From: Sphingomonas sp. PP-F2F-G114-C0414
GTDB taxonomy: Bacteria; Pseudomonadota; Alphaproteobacteria; Sphingomonadales; Sphingomonadaceae
Length of the DNA stretch: 64,000 nucleotides
Assembly: GCF_003688595.1 (NCBI RefSeq)
Contig: NZ_RCWT01000011.1
Span: 124,001 to 188,000 of the forward strand
Reading direction: 5' to 3'
Positions 1 through 9,852 of the stretch are shown one piece after another. The first letter of the stretch is position 1. Every line of letters begins with the position of its first letter. Both the position numbers and the translations under genes were made by a program. Below the pieces are notes generated by a model. That model made no database searches. It was not told where the DNA came from and was given only the letters and a program-made list of their open reading frames with translations.

Positions 1-3000
1 AGTTCGCTATTCGTAGCGGCTCCGAGCTTCGCGCAAACCGACCCTACGGTGGCCACCCTGCCAACATCCGCTCCAGACGATGGCCAGGCTACGAGCGCTG
101 ACGGCCAAGGGAGCGAAGGCGGCGAGATCACCGTTACTGGATCGCGCATCCGCCGCCCGAATCTCGAATCGAACCTACCGGTCACATCCATTAGCGGTGA
201 GGAGTTTTTTCAGCGCGGTCAGAATAACATCGGCGATACGCTGAACGATCTTCCCCAGCTGCGCAGCACCGTCGGCCAGCAGAATCCAGGACTGGGTATC
301 GGCATCCAGGGTCTGAACCTTCCGGATCTTCGTGGCCTAGGCACTCAGCGTACGCTCACGCTGGTGAACGGTCGTCGCCATGTTCCCGCCGACATTCAGA
401 ACAACGCCGTCTCGGTCGATCTCAACACGATCCCCAACGATCTTATCGAACGCGTCGACATCGTAACGGGTGCCAATTCGGCCGTGTACGGGTCTGACGC
501 GATCGCGGGCGTGGTGAACTTCATCCTCAAGCGTGATTTCGACGGTCTTCAGATCCGCGGTGGGGCCGGTATTTCGGAATACGGCGCAGGCGGCAACCAG
601 ATCATTTCCGCAATCGCCGGCAAGAATTTCAACGAGGGCCGCGGCAACATCACGCTGGCTGCCGAATATGCACATCAGCAGCGCGTCTACGGCTCCGACA
701 TCCCCTTCTTCCGCCAGAATAACGGTTTTGCTGTCACACAGGTCGATCCGGCGGGATTGCCCAATGGCAGCGACGGCATCCCGGATCGGACCTTCGTTCG
801 CGATATCCGCAGCGCGAGCATCCACCGGTGGGGCCTCGTTCCGATCACGCAGGCTGCCGGATCGCCGCTTTGCGGCACCGGTATCCGGAACGGCAGCTCG
901 GCCGGCCTGCCGTATAACTGCACGTACATCTTCAATCCCGACGGCTCGCTGGTGCCGCAGACGGGTAGCCGCACCGGTACTGGGATCATCGGCGGCATCA
1001 TCGGCGGCAATGGGCAAACGGGTCGTGAAGAAACGCAGCTTTCCGTGCTGCCGTATCAGGAGCGCGCCAACTTCAACATGCTGGGTCACTACGAATTCAG
1101 CAAAGCTGGCGGCACGTTCGGCGATGAACGCGAGCGCCCGCGCCTCGACAACCCGTTCCTGAACGGCGCAGCACGTACCACGATTGCCAATGCGGTTCTC
1201 GCGTCTGGCTTCCGCCCCAACCTGTCATCGCGCACCGCGCTGACGGCCGCGGATCGTGCGGCTATCGCGAACGGAACCTTCCGTTTCGTCAATTCGCGCA
1301 ACTTGCTCGATCTCGGTCTGCGTGACGAATATGCCAAGCGCGACACCTACCGGATCGTCGGCGGAGTGCGCGGGGAATTCAACACCGACTGGTCCTACGA
1401 GCTGTCCGCGAACTATGGCCGGGTCGATCAGCGCACGACGGTTCAGGGCAACATCGTTACCCAGCGGTTCCTGCTTGCCATGGACTCGGGCCGCAATCCC
1501 GCGACTGGCCAGATACAGTGCCGCTCGCAGTTCGATCCGACCGCGGCGGTCGCCTATGATCCGAGCACCGGTGATGCCGCAGCTCTTGCCGCCGATATCG
1601 CGAATTGCGTACCCTATAATCCCTTTGGCGCTCCCAATAATACAGCCGCACGCAACTACATCGTTCAGGACACCGTATCGCGCGGCAAGCTTCAGCAACT
1701 CGTCTTGAGCGGCTTCGTCTCCGGCGATTTGAGTCAGCTATTCGAACTGCCAGGCGGCCCGATCAGTTTCTCGATCGGTGGCGAATACCGGCGTGAAGAT
1801 GCTCGTTTCGAAGCAGACCCGCTGGTTCAGTCCGGTCGCACCTTCCTGAACGCCCTGCAGACCTTCGATCCGCCAGCCTTCGAAGTTAAGGAAGCGTACG
1901 GCGAGTTGCGTATTCCTCTCTTGCGCGATCTGCCGTTTATTCACGAACTGACGTTGAATGGCGCGGGCCGCGTCTCGGACTATAATGGCACCACGGGTAC
2001 GATCTACACCTACAACGGCGGCGTCGAATGGTCGCCCATTCGCGATATCCGGTTCCGGGGCAATTACGGCCGTGCCGTTCGAGCGCCGAACTACACCGAA
2101 ACAGGCTCCCCGCTCGGTCAGGATTTCGCACCGGGCTTCCAGGATCCCTGCCGCCCGACGAACATCGGTTCCGGCAGCCAGACCCGCGCAGCCAATTGCG
2201 CGGCCGATCTGGGCGCTCTTCTGAACGACCAGAATTTCCAAGGCCTTCCGGTATATTCTTTGGAAATTCTCAGCGGCAGCAACCCCAACCTGACGGCAGA
2301 GAAGTCCGACTCCTACACGCTCGGTGCCGTCTTCACGCCACGCTTTGCTCCCGGCCTGGGGCTCACGGTCGACTATTATAACATCAAGGTGAAGAACGTC
2401 ATCGTTTCACCGACGGCGCAGTCGGTGGTCAACAGCTGCTACGATCTTCCCGATCTGAACAATCAGTTCTGTGCACTGATCCAGCGTTTCCGCGGCACCG
2501 GCGATGCCAGAGGCCCGAATGGCGAAGTTCCTGGTCAGATCCTGGACGGTACACTCAATCAGATTCCGCTCAACTTTGCATCGCGCAAGCGTGCGGGTAT
2601 CGATACGGAACTGACGTACCGCACGGATATCGGTGCAACTACCAGTTTGTCGACGCGACTTTTGTACACGCACGTGTTGGCTAACAGCAACTATCAGGAT
2701 CCAACCCGCCCGAACTATGAAAACCGCCTGCTTGGAGAACTGGGAAATCCAAAGGACGAGTTCCAGTTTACAGCCGATTTGACGCTCGATCGCGTAACAC
2801 TGGGATATCGGGGACGGTACATCAGCTCGATGTTCGTCAACACCTACGAGGATCAGAACGGCCTTCAGGGGAGGCCTCCTGAGAATGCCGACTATGCCGA
2901 CATCCTGAAATATCCGTCCGTCGTATATCACGACATTCGCTTGGACCTGCGGGTTGGCGAAGAGGGAAAGAAGGGCATGAACTTCTACGTCGGTATCGAT

Positions 3001-3111
3001 AACGTCGCCGACAAGGAGCCACCGCTTGGCTCGACGGGTACGGGCGATGGTAGCTCGATCTACTCGATCCGTGGTCGCAGCTTCTATGCCGGCGTCCGCG
3101 CCCGGTTCTAA
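1..3111 (+). CDS. TonB-dependent outer-membrane receptor, 5' partial
   Basis: The frame is open from base 1, and the first visible residues end in SFAQT. They look like the tail of a signal peptide, so the true start lies upstream of the window and the GTG at 49 is not the start. Next come a TonB-box-like EITVTGSR, a plug domain (TLVNGRRH, then IERVDIVTGANSAVYGSDA) and a long 22-strand-type barrel ending in the terminal Phe of YAGVRARF. At more than 1,030 residues it belongs to the large receptor class common in sphingomonads and Caulobacter. The substrate cannot be read from the sequence. A strong terminator follows, so the downstream oxygenase probably has its own promoter or depends on read-through. 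Confidence 0.93.
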   Translation, partial: SSLFVAAPSFAQTDPTVATLPTSAPDDGQATSADGQGSEGGEITVTGSRIRRPNLESNLPVTSISGEEFFQRGQNNIGDTLNDLPQLRSTVGQQNPGLGIGIQGLNLPDLRGLGTQRTLTLVNGRRHVPADIQNNAVSVDLNTIPNDLIERVDIVTGANSAVYGSDAIAGVVNFILKRDFDGLQIRGGAGISEYGAGGNQIISAIAGKNFNEGRGNITLAAEYAHQQRVYGSDIPFFRQNNGFAVTQVDPAGLPNGSDGIPDRTFVRDIRSASIHRWGLVPITQAAGSPLCGTGIRNGSSAGLPYNCTYIFNPDGSLVPQTGSRTGTGIIGGIIGGNGQTGREETQLSVLPYQERANFNMLGHYEFSKAGGTFGDERERPRLDNPFLNGAARTTIANAVLASGFRPNLSSRTALTAADRAAIANGTFRFVNSRNLLDLGLRDEYAKRDTYRIVGGVRGEFNTDWSYELSANYGRVDQRTTVQGNIVTQRFLLAMDSGRNPATGQIQCRSQFDPTAAVAYDPSTGDAAALAADIANCVPYNPFGAPNNTAARNYIVQDTVSRGKLQQLVLSGFVSGDLSQLFELPGGPISFSIGGEYRREDARFEADPLVQSGRTFLNALQTFDPPAFEVKEAYGELRIPLLRDLPFIHELTLNGAGRVSDYNGTTGTIYTYNGGVEWSPIRDIRFRGNYGRAVRAPNYTETGSPLGQDFAPGFQDPCRPTNIGSGSQTRAANCAADLGALLNDQNFQGLPVYSLEILSGSNPNLTAEKSDSYTLGAVFTPRFAPGLGLTVDYYNIKVKNVIVSPTAQSVVNSCYDLPDLNNQFCALIQRFRGTGDARGPNGEVPGQILDGTLNQIPLNFASRKRAGIDTELTYRTDIGATTSLSTRLLYTHVLANSNYQDPTRPNYENRLLGELGNPKDEFQFTADLTLDRVTLGYRGRYISSMFVNTYEDQNGLQGRPPENADYADILKYPSVVYHDIRLDLRVGEEGKKGMNFYVGIDNVADKEPPLGSTGTGDGSSIYSIRGRSFYAGVRARF

Positions 3112-3135
3112 ACGAAGCCGATGCGAGTTACCTTA

Positions 3136-3164
3136 GGGGCGGTGGTTTTCCACCGCCCCTTTTT
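3136..3164 (+). terminator. Rho-independent terminator
   Basis: A perfect 10-bp GC-rich stem (GGGGCGGTGG / CCACCGCCCC) closes on a TTTT loop and is followed by TTTTT. It sits 25 bp after the TonB receptor stop codon. Confidence 0.93.
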
Positions 3165-3188
3165 CATGCTGTTGATCATGGAAGACGA

Positions 3189-4196
3189 ATGACCGAAGAC
3201 CCCGTCGCCCGTGCCGACCAACTTTTGCGTGAAGGCCATGCTCGCGAAGCCGTGGATTTGATCCTGGAGGCGAGTGCTTCAGGTCACGCCGACGCACTAT
3301 TCCGCAATGCAATGTGGAAACTCGCCGGCGAACCGATCGCACGAGACCTACCCGGCGCGCGCGCACTTCTTCGTCGAGCGTCGACGCAGGGCAATGCAGA
3401 TGCGACGCTCGTGGAAATCGCACTGACCGCCAATGGCAGTGGTGCTCCGAATGATTGGCCAGGTGCGCTGGCTTTGCTTGAGAGCATTGCCGATCATCAT
3501 ACTGTTGCAGCCGAGCACCGCGCGCTGCTGCGCCGCATGACCTTAACCATCGACGGCGGGCCGGCACATATTCCGACAGCCGAAAAAATCGGCAAGCACC
3601 CTTGCGTCCAGTACATTCCCCGGCTGTTCACGCAGGAAGAATGTCTTCACGTCGCGTACAGCGCTGCCGATTTACTGGAGCCGGCGATGGTCGCGGACCC
3701 TCGCACGGGAGCGAGCATTCCGAACGCCGTACGCACCTCCGACAGTGCCGTCATCGGCCCCACACGCGAAACGTTGGTTATCCAGGCGCTCAACCGTCGC
3801 GTCGCTGCCGTATCGAATACCGACTGGCGTCAGGGCGAGGCCCTGTCGGTTCTCCGTTATCGACCCGGCCAGCAGTTCCGGCCGCATATCGACGCGCTGC
3901 CTGCCACACGTAATCAGCGCATTCGAACCGTGCTCATTTATCTGAACGACGGTTTCTCGGGCGGGGCCACGTACTTTGTCCACAACGCGCTTAGAGTGAC
4001 CCCGCGGATGGGGGATGCGATCATTTTCGACAATGTTCGCGCCGATGGATCGATCGATCCGACGACCAGACACGCCGGAGAGCCCGTCACAAATGGCGTT
4101 AAATGGCTCGCCACGCGCTGGATACGCGCTCGGCCCTTTAGCGTCTGGAACGGTCCCGAAAGCGCCGCCGACGATGTCAGATCCACCATCTCTTGA
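3189..4196 (+). CDS. 2OG-Fe(II) oxygenase, prolyl 4-hydroxylase-like, with Sel1/TPR-like N-terminus
   Basis: 335 residues. The first ~120 are helical, with Sel1/TPR-like character (pairs such as ADALFRNAMWKLA and ALALLESIA). The C-terminal half is a P4Hc-type double-stranded beta-helix with the iron ligands H233-x-D235 (FRPHIDAL) and H295 (TTRHAGEPV), and K305 in the place of the 2-oxoglutarate-binding basic residue. Such enzymes hydroxylate proteins or small molecules using Fe(II), O2 and 2-oxoglutarate. There is no signal peptide, so it is cytoplasmic. It lies 77 bp after a TonB receptor; this pairing recurs in sphingomonads but the substrate is unknown. Its 3' end overlaps alr tail-to-tail by 20 bp. 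Confidence 0.85.
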   Translation: MTEDPVARADQLLREGHAREAVDLILEASASGHADALFRNAMWKLAGEPIARDLPGARALLRRASTQGNADATLVEIALTANGSGAPNDWPGALALLESIADHHTVAAEHRALLRRMTLTIDGGPAHIPTAEKIGKHPCVQYIPRLFTQEECLHVAYSAADLLEPAMVADPRTGASIPNAVRTSDSAVIGPTRETLVIQALNRRVAAVSNTDWRQGEALSVLRYRPGQQFRPHIDALPATRNQRIRTVLIYLNDGFSGGATYFVHNALRVTPRMGDAIIFDNVRADGSIDPTTRHAGEPVTNGVKWLATRWIRARPFSVWNGPESAADDVRSTIS

Positions 4197-5214
4197 ACCG
4201 CGCACCCAGGCTCGTCAGCAATTCGTATTGCGACACCCCCGATACCGCAGCCGCTTCGGGAAATACGAAGTCCAGCGCGAGCCACATTCCTTCATGCACC
4301 GATGGCGCCCTCGACACATCGATGGCGACAAGATCCATCGATACGCGGCCAATCACGGGCAGTGCCGTATCGCCCGCCCTTGCGGTTCCTGCGTTCGAGA
4401 ACCCGCGAAAATAGCCGTCGGCATAGCCCAGATTGACGATCGCGACTTCCGTGTCGGTCGTCGCCGTCCACGTTGCGTTATACCCGACCGTCTGCCCAGT
4501 GCCGACCTGGCGGCGCTGGAGAACCTGCGCTTCGATCGCCGCCACCGGACGGATCGCGTCCGCTAAATCGGCGCGGGGAATGCCACCATATAGCGCCAGC
4601 CCCGGCCGGGTCAGGTCGAACGCATAATCCGTCCCCAGGCCGATCCCCGCCGAATTGGCGAGGCTCAGCCGGCGCGCCGACGTTCGACCGGCAAGGGCGG
4701 CGAAGCGATTGCGCTGGACCTCGTTCATCGCCGAATCTTCGTCCGCACAGGCCAGGTGACTCATCAGCGTCTTGAGTTCGAGGCCGTCGAGCAGACCCGC
4801 GGCGATGTCGTCGGTGGACACCCCAAGCCGGTTCATGCCGGTGTCGACCATCACATCGCACAGCCCGCCGCCAGCGGCCTTCCAGCGTGCGACCTGGCCC
4901 ACGGTATTCAGGACCGGGCGTGCAAACCCGGCCGACGCCGCCGCCATGTCCTCGTCGCGGACGCCGTGGAGCACGGACACGGTCAGCCCGAGCGGCGCGA
5001 GTTCGGCGGCTTCCTGCCAGTTGGAGACGAAGAAATCTCGACAGCCAGCCGCAGCGAGGCGGCGCGCGACCTCGATCGCGCCGAGGCCGTAGCCGTTCGC
5101 CTTGACCGCCGCACCGCAGGCTGCGCGCCCGCTCATGCGGTCGAGCGTGCGCCAGTTCTGGACGAGGGCGTCGCCATCGAGGCGCAAACGGAGCGGGGCA
5201 GGAATGTCGATCAC
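4177..5214 (-). CDS. alr: Alanine racemase
   Basis: 345 residues, slightly short for the family (350-390) but complete. The PLP lysine is K38 in AAVKANGYGLG. The second catalytic residue is the Tyr in VGYNATW, and the C-terminal domain carries NLGYADGY and the GRVSMD motif. It interconverts L- and D-alanine in the cytoplasm to supply peptidoglycan synthesis. Its last 20 bp overlap the 3' end of the convergent oxygenase gene. It stands alone; the B12 ATPase gene ends 40 bp upstream on the same strand. Confidence 0.95.
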   Translation of the reverse strand: MIDIPAPLRLRLDGDALVQNWRTLDRMSGRAACGAAVKANGYGLGAIEVARRLAAAGCRDFFVSNWQEAAELAPLGLTVSVLHGVRDEDMAAASAGFARPVLNTVGQVARWKAAGGGLCDVMVDTGMNRLGVSTDDIAAGLLDGLELKTLMSHLACADEDSAMNEVQRNRFAALAGRTSARRLSLANSAGIGLGTDYAFDLTRPGLALYGGIPRADLADAIRPVAAIEAQVLQRRQVGTGQTVGYNATWTATTDTEVAIVNLGYADGYFRGFSNAGTARAGDTALPVIGRVSMDLVAIDVSRAPSVHEGMWLALDFVFPEAAAVSGVSQYELLTSLGARFKRWWI

Positions 5215-5254
5215 CGGGTGCGGGATAGTCCGCCGAACGGGGCGCGTCGACCGT

Positions 5255-6034
5255 CTATGCCGGTTCGATGCGGCCGACAGGCACGAACAGGCGACCGTCC
5301 TCGTCCTCCAACGTCGCGACGCGAACGCCGAAAACCTGCCCGAGCGTAGCCGGCGTGAGGACGTCGGCGACAGCGCCGAACGCTACGACACGACCGTCCG
5401 CTATCAACAGAGCGTCATCGGCGGTGCGCTGGGCCTGGACGAGGTCGTGGAGGACGATCGCCACGCCCGCCCCACCCGCCGCATAGGTACGCAGGCGCGC
5501 AAGCAGGTCGATCTGGTGCGACGGATCGAGGCTGGCGAGCGGTTCGTCGGCGAGCAGCCAGCGCGGCTCCCCCGCCAACACGCGCGCGAGCAGGACGCGG
5601 GCGCGCTCGCCGCCGGACAGTTCGGCGATCGGGCGATCCGCCAGATGCGTCGTTTCGGTGTCGTGCAGCGCTCGCGCGATCGCCGCGTGATCCTCGGGCG
5701 ATGCCGCGGCATGCGCCCCCCGGTGCGGCAGCCGGCCGAGCGCTACGACGTCGCGCGCGACGATATTCCAATGCACCGTCGCATCCTGCGGCAGATAGCC
5801 GATCGCCCGCGCCCGCACCTTCGGGTCCATCGCCCGGACCTCCTGCGTATCGAGCCTGACGCTGCCGGACGCATAGCCGACGAGCGCGGCTGCCGCCTTG
5901 ACCAGCGTGCTTTTGCCGGCGCCGTTGGGCCCGAGGATCGCGGTGACGCGACCGGGGCGCAGATGCGCGGATATGTCGTGCAGCACGGTGCGCTTGCCGA
6001 GCTTCACGCTCAGACGGTCGACGATCAGATCCAT
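5255..6034 (-). CDS. btuD: ABC transporter ATP-binding protein, vitamin B12 uptake
   Basis: 259 residues, starting at ATG 6034 (MDLIVDRLSVKLG). The frame stays open further upstream but that stretch lies inside btuC. Walker A is GPNGAGKST, the ABC signature is LSGGERARV and Walker B is WLLADEPLASLD. It belongs to the iron-siderophore/cobalamin importer ATPase group (BtuD, FecE, HmuV). The start overlaps the btuC 3' end by 10 bp, which indicates translational coupling. The B12 assignment rests on the cobalamin riboswitch and btuB at the head of the operon; from sequence alone it could be a siderophore or haem ATPase. Confidence 0.9.
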   Translation of the reverse strand: MDLIVDRLSVKLGKRTVLHDISAHLRPGRVTAILGPNGAGKSTLVKAAAALVGYASGSVRLDTQEVRAMDPKVRARAIGYLPQDATVHWNIVARDVVALGRLPHRGAHAAASPEDHAAIARALHDTETTHLADRPIAELSGGERARVLLARVLAGEPRWLLADEPLASLDPSHQIDLLARLRTYAAGGAGVAIVLHDLVQAQRTADDALLIADGRVVAFGAVADVLTPATLGQVFGVRVATLEDEDGRLFVPVGRIEPA

Positions 6035-6993
6035 GCGCGGCCTCGCTCCCTGAACAGCAGCCCGAGAAAGAACGGCGCGCCGATCATCGCCATCGCGACG
6101 CCCAGCCGCACTTCGCCCGCACCCGGCGCAAGCCGCACGAGGCTGTCCGCGGCCAGCACGAGCGCCGCGCCGCCCAACGCCGACGGCAGCAGCAGCGCGC
6201 CCGGCCGGTGCCCGAATATCGGTCTCAGCAGGTGCGGCACGATCAGCCCGACGAACCCGATGACGCCCGTCACCGCCACCCCCGCCCCGACAACGAGGCC
6301 GGTCCCCAGCACGACGAGGACGCGGATACGGCCCATCCGTACGCCCAACGACCGTGCCGCCGTCTCGCCGAGCGACAACGAGTCGAGCGATCGCCCGGTC
6401 GTCAGCAGCAGGATCGTCCCGAGCAGCATCGGCGGCAGCGCGGAATATACGTCGGTCCACCCGCGATCGGTCAATGCGCCCATCAGCCAGTCCATGACCT
6501 CCGCCACTGCATAGGGATTCGGCGCGATCGAGATCAGGAACGTGGTCAGCGCGCCGGCAAGGCTGGTCAGCACGGTGCCGGCGAGAATGAAGGTGATCGC
6601 ACTCGACGATCGCCAGGTCAGCGCGGCGAGCAGCGCGACCGCGCCGCCCGCCCCGAGCATCGCCGCGACGAAGATGCCGGGTCCGGTGCCGACCCCGAAC
6701 ACGATCGCGGCCACCGCAGCGAGCGCCGCGACCGACGACACGCCGACCACCGCGGGATCCGCCAGCGGATTGCGCAAATAGCCTTGCAACACCGCGCCCG
6801 ACAGACCGAGCGTCGCCCCCAAGGCGAGCCCGAGCACCGCGCGCGGCAGGCGCAGTTCGAGGATGATCCACCAGCGCGGATCGGCCGAGAACCACGCGGA
6901 CGGCGGCACCGATACTTTCCCGCAGCCGAGCGAAACACCGAACAGCGCTATCACGAGCAGCCCAAGCGCGAGCATTTTTAGCGTGCGGGTCAT
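6025..6993 (-). CDS. btuC: ABC transporter permease (FecCD family), vitamin B12 uptake
   Basis: 322 residues, almost wholly hydrophobic, with about nine or ten membrane segments. The FecCD/BtuC signature ELRLPRAVLGLALGATLGLSGAVLQG lies near residues 47-72. It forms the inner-membrane channel with BtuD and receives substrate from the BtuF-type lipoprotein. Operon context is btuB-btuF-btuC-btuD. The 148-bp gap to btuF contains a large palindromic repeat, so mRNA structure may alter relative expression. Confidence 0.92.
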   Translation of the reverse strand: MTRTLKMLALGLLVIALFGVSLGCGKVSVPPSAWFSADPRWWIILELRLPRAVLGLALGATLGLSGAVLQGYLRNPLADPAVVGVSSVAALAAVAAIVFGVGTGPGIFVAAMLGAGGAVALLAALTWRSSSAITFILAGTVLTSLAGALTTFLISIAPNPYAVAEVMDWLMGALTDRGWTDVYSALPPMLLGTILLLTTGRSLDSLSLGETAARSLGVRMGRIRVLVVLGTGLVVGAGVAVTGVIGFVGLIVPHLLRPIFGHRPGALLLPSALGGAALVLAADSLVRLAPGAGEVRLGVAMAMIGAPFFLGLLFRERGRAWI

Positions 6994-7024
6994 TGCCGCG
7001 AGTCCCCGCTCGTACCCAATTCCA

Positions 7025-7128
7025 CCACCCCGGCGAAGGCCGGGGCCCAGTTGGGGGACGATCGTGACTGCGCGCAGCGCTCCATTACTCCGGCCTTCCC
7101 AACTGGGCCCCGGCCTCCGCCGGGGTGG
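7025..7128. repeat. Palindromic repeat pair (CCCCGGCGAAGGCCGGGG class)
   Basis: Two 31-nt arms at 7025-7055 and 7098-7128 are inverted relative to each other with one mismatch. Each arm is itself a hairpin (CCCCGGC...GCCGGGG). The pair fills the btuF-btuC gap. It is a GC-rich variant of the repeats at 31313 and 46241 and could act as an mRNA stability element inside the operon. Confidence 0.85.
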
Positions 7129-7141
7129 TAAAGGCGGGCCA

Positions 7142-7954
7142 TCATAGCCCCGCCCTTATCGCAGCCAGCCGCTCGAGCGCGGGCCGAATCGTCGGGCCGC
7201 CGCAGTTGATCAGCACACGCGGAAACACCGCTTGCGGCGTGGTCGGCAACAGCCGGTGGCGCAGTGCCGCCCCCCGCCCGACGCGCTCCGAGGCGATGAC
7301 GACATCGGGCGGCTGCGTGACGATCGTCTCCGCCGACAGCGTACCGGTATGCGTCAGGCCGTAGCGCACCGCCGCGTTGCGCAACCCGACGCGGGTCATC
7401 ATGTCGGTCAGCAACGTACCATCGCCGGTCGCCAGATCGCCGGTGATATAGAGTAGCGCGCCCGGCGGGTTGGCGCTGTGCCGCGTCCACTTGGCGACGG
7501 CGCGATCGATATCGGCATTGATCCGCGCGCCACCCGACGGCGCACCGACCGCATCGGCGATCTGCCTCACCTGCGCCTGGCTCTCGGCAATCGAATCGGG
7601 GATGCCGAGCAGCAACGTCTTCAACCCGGCCCGCGCATACGCCGCCTGCGTCGCCGCGGGCGTGTAGGTGCTGGCGATGACGAGATCGGGGTGCAGCGCG
7701 ATCACCTCCTCCGCAGTGCCGGCGGTCGCGCGAAACCGCCGCGCGACCTCCAGCGGGATCGAGGTCCCGCCAGGATCCTGCGAATAATGACTGATCGCCG
7801 CGATCCGCGATGCCGGCACGATCCGCACCAGCACCGCATCGACGCATGGATTGGTCGAGACGATCCCCCCGCCGCCGCTTCCGCCCGGCGGCACGGAGCA
7901 GCCCCCGAGCATCGACGCGACCAGCAGCGTGAGGAGGATCGCCGCGCGGTTCAC
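7142..7954 (-). CDS. btuF: ABC transporter substrate-binding lipoprotein, vitamin B12 uptake
   Basis: 270 residues. A lipoprotein signal with lipobox LGGC ends near residue 19, so the protein is likely tethered in the periplasm. The fold is BtuF/FecB-like (class III binding protein): VSTNPCVDAVLVRI near the start, then the linker-helix region ALHPDLVIAST. It would hand cobalamin to BtuCD. It overlaps the btuB stop by 4 bp (ATGA type), a clear sign of one operon. Specificity is inferred from btuB and the riboswitch. Confidence 0.88.
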   Translation of the reverse strand: MNRAAILLTLLVASMLGGCSVPPGGSGGGGIVSTNPCVDAVLVRIVPASRIAAISHYSQDPGGTSIPLEVARRFRATAGTAEEVIALHPDLVIASTYTPAATQAAYARAGLKTLLLGIPDSIAESQAQVRQIADAVGAPSGGARINADIDRAVAKWTRHSANPPGALLYITGDLATGDGTLLTDMMTRVGLRNAAVRYGLTHTGTLSAETIVTQPPDVVIASERVGRGAALRHRLLPTTPQAVFPRVLINCGGPTIRPALERLAAIRAGL

Positions 7955-9852
7955 TTCAGACGCAACCGCACGCCGCCATAGGCTGCCCGACCATAGGTGC
8001 CGTAGCCGGCGATCGTCTGGTACGAGGCATCGGTGATGTTATCGACGCGGCCATAGACCGCGAACCGCTCGCCGATCGGGAACTCCGCCCGGACGCCGCC
8101 CAGCGCATAGCCGTCGAGCCGCACCGCATTGGCGGAGTCGTCGAAACTGTCGCCGACCATCGTTACCGTGCCGCCGATCGACAGCCCGAACGCGAACCGG
8201 TAATCCGCGTTGACGCTCGCGGTCTGCTCTGGCCGCCGCGCGAGGGTCTTGCCGAAATCGTCGCCGATCGACCGGTTTTCGGTGTGGATATAGCTGTAGT
8301 TCGCGGTGAGCGTTAGAGCATCGACCGGCCGCAGCGCCAGCGTGAACTCGGCGCCATCGGCCTCGGCACGCGCGACGTTGTCGTACACGCCGAACGGACG
8401 GTTGGCGCAGATCGAGCCGGGTGTCGTCAGCTCGGTAGGGCTGCAATCGCGGAAGTCGATCTGGTTGCGCGAGCGTCGGTTGAAATAGGTGACGCCGACG
8501 CGCGCCCGGTTGCCGAGAAACGCCTGTTCGACGCCGACATCGAAGTTACGCGCGGTCTCGGGATCGAGGTTGCGGTTCCCGTAGTCGGAGAACAGCTGGT
8601 ACAAGGTCGGCGCCTTGAAGCCTTCGCCGTAGCTCGCGCGGACGGTGGTGCCGGTCCGCAACGCGAGCGCCGCATTGGCGCCGAACGTCGTGTGGTTGCC
8701 GAAATCGTCGTGATCGTCGTTGCGGACGCCGCCGGTGACCGTGAGGATATCGATCGGCTTGACGATCAGCTGGCCATAGACGCTGGTGATGCCCGTGTCG
8801 GCAGAGCTGAAGCCGTCGTTATAGCGACTGTTCTCCCGCTCGACGCCCGCGACGACGCGCACCTGATCGAGCGGGCGAAAGTCGCCCTGATATTCGTAGC
8901 GCTCGCTGCGACCGCGCCCGATGAAGCTCGGGTCCGTGCCGAAGGTCGGATCGTAATTGTCGCGGTTGATGTCGGCGATCGTGAACGCCACGCGGTTGTT
9001 GAACCTCCCATCGGCGAAGTTCGCATGAAGCCCGGCATAGCCATAGATCTCCTGCGTCTTCGAATATTCTGGGTCGTCCGCCAGGACGAAATCGGGCGCC
9101 GGAAAGCCGTCGATGTCGACCTTGCTGTCCGCATAATAGCCGCGCAGGTCGAGGCCGATGCCCGGCGCGAACTCGACGCCCAGCCGCCCGGCCGCGCCAT
9201 ATTGGCGATAGCCGTCGCGCTCGGTGCCGCTCGCCGCCGACGAGATGCCGTCGGTCCGCAGATAGCCGCCGGTCAGCGAGCCCGAGACCGGTCCCTTGGC
9301 GCCCGACACGCCCGCACTCGCGAACACGCTGTCGGCATAGCCATATTCGGCGTTGGCGCGGGCCTGCACGCCTTCGGTCGGCGTCGCCGTGATGATGTTG
9401 ACGACACCGCCGATCGCCTGGCTGCCCCACGGCACCGAGTTCGGCCCACGCAACACTTCGATCCGCTCGACCGAGCTCGACAGCAGGTTGGCGAAGTTGA
9501 AGCCGCCACCGGTCGACGACGGATCGTTGACGCGGACGCCGTCGATCACGACCAAGGTCTGGTCGGATTCGGCGCCGCGGATCCGCACGCCGGTCAGCGC
9601 GCCGACCGAGCCGTTGCGCGTGACGGTGACGCCCGGCGTGGTCGCGAGCAGGTCGGACACCACCGTGGTCTGGCGGCGCTCGATCTCGGCGCGGTCGATC
9701 ACCGTCACCGCCTGACCGACTTCGCTCGCGGGTTGCGCGACGCGAGCGGCGGTGACGACCAGTTCGGGCGTATCGCCGTCGGGAATGGATTGTGCGTAGG
9801 CGGGCGACGCGATCGCTGCCGCTGCGCTCAGAAGTAGGAATGTTTTCGTCAT
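7951..9852 (-). CDS. btuB: TonB-dependent vitamin B12 receptor
   Basis: 633 residues from ATG 9852 (MTKTFLLLSAAAA). The signal peptide ends at SPAYAQ, followed by TonB box PELVVTA and a plug domain (VRIRGAESDQTLVVIDGVRVND). The ~600-residue size matches BtuB. I rejected an upstream in-frame start because it would put 25 charged residues before the signal peptide. A modest SD (AGGA) lies upstream of ATG 9852. The cobalamin riboswitch sits about 120 bp upstream on the same strand, so expression should fall when B12 is plentiful. First gene of btuB-btuF-btuC-btuD. Confidence 0.93.
   Translation of the reverse strand: MTKTFLLLSAAAAIASPAYAQSIPDGDTPELVVTAARVAQPASEVGQAVTVIDRAEIERRQTTVVSDLLATTPGVTVTRNGSVGALTGVRIRGAESDQTLVVIDGVRVNDPSSTGGGFNFANLLSSSVERIEVLRGPNSVPWGSQAIGGVVNIITATPTEGVQARANAEYGYADSVFASAGVSGAKGPVSGSLTGGYLRTDGISSAASGTERDGYRQYGAAGRLGVEFAPGIGLDLRGYYADSKVDIDGFPAPDFVLADDPEYSKTQEIYGYAGLHANFADGRFNNRVAFTIADINRDNYDPTFGTDPSFIGRGRSERYEYQGDFRPLDQVRVVAGVERENSRYNDGFSSADTGITSVYGQLIVKPIDILTVTGGVRNDDHDDFGNHTTFGANAALALRTGTTVRASYGEGFKAPTLYQLFSDYGNRNLDPETARNFDVGVEQAFLGNRARVGVTYFNRRSRNQIDFRDCSPTELTTPGSICANRPFGVYDNVARAEADGAEFTLALRPVDALTLTANYSYIHTENRSIGDDFGKTLARRPEQTASVNADYRFAFGLSIGGTVTMVGDSFDDSANAVRLDGYALGGVRAEFPIGERFAVYGRVDNITDASYQTIAGYGTYGRAAYGGVRLRLK

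Noticed and set aside
6035..6895. N-terminal extension of the btuD frame
   Set aside because: It lies within btuC in another frame and reads as Arg-rich shadow; the ABC domain starts at 6034.
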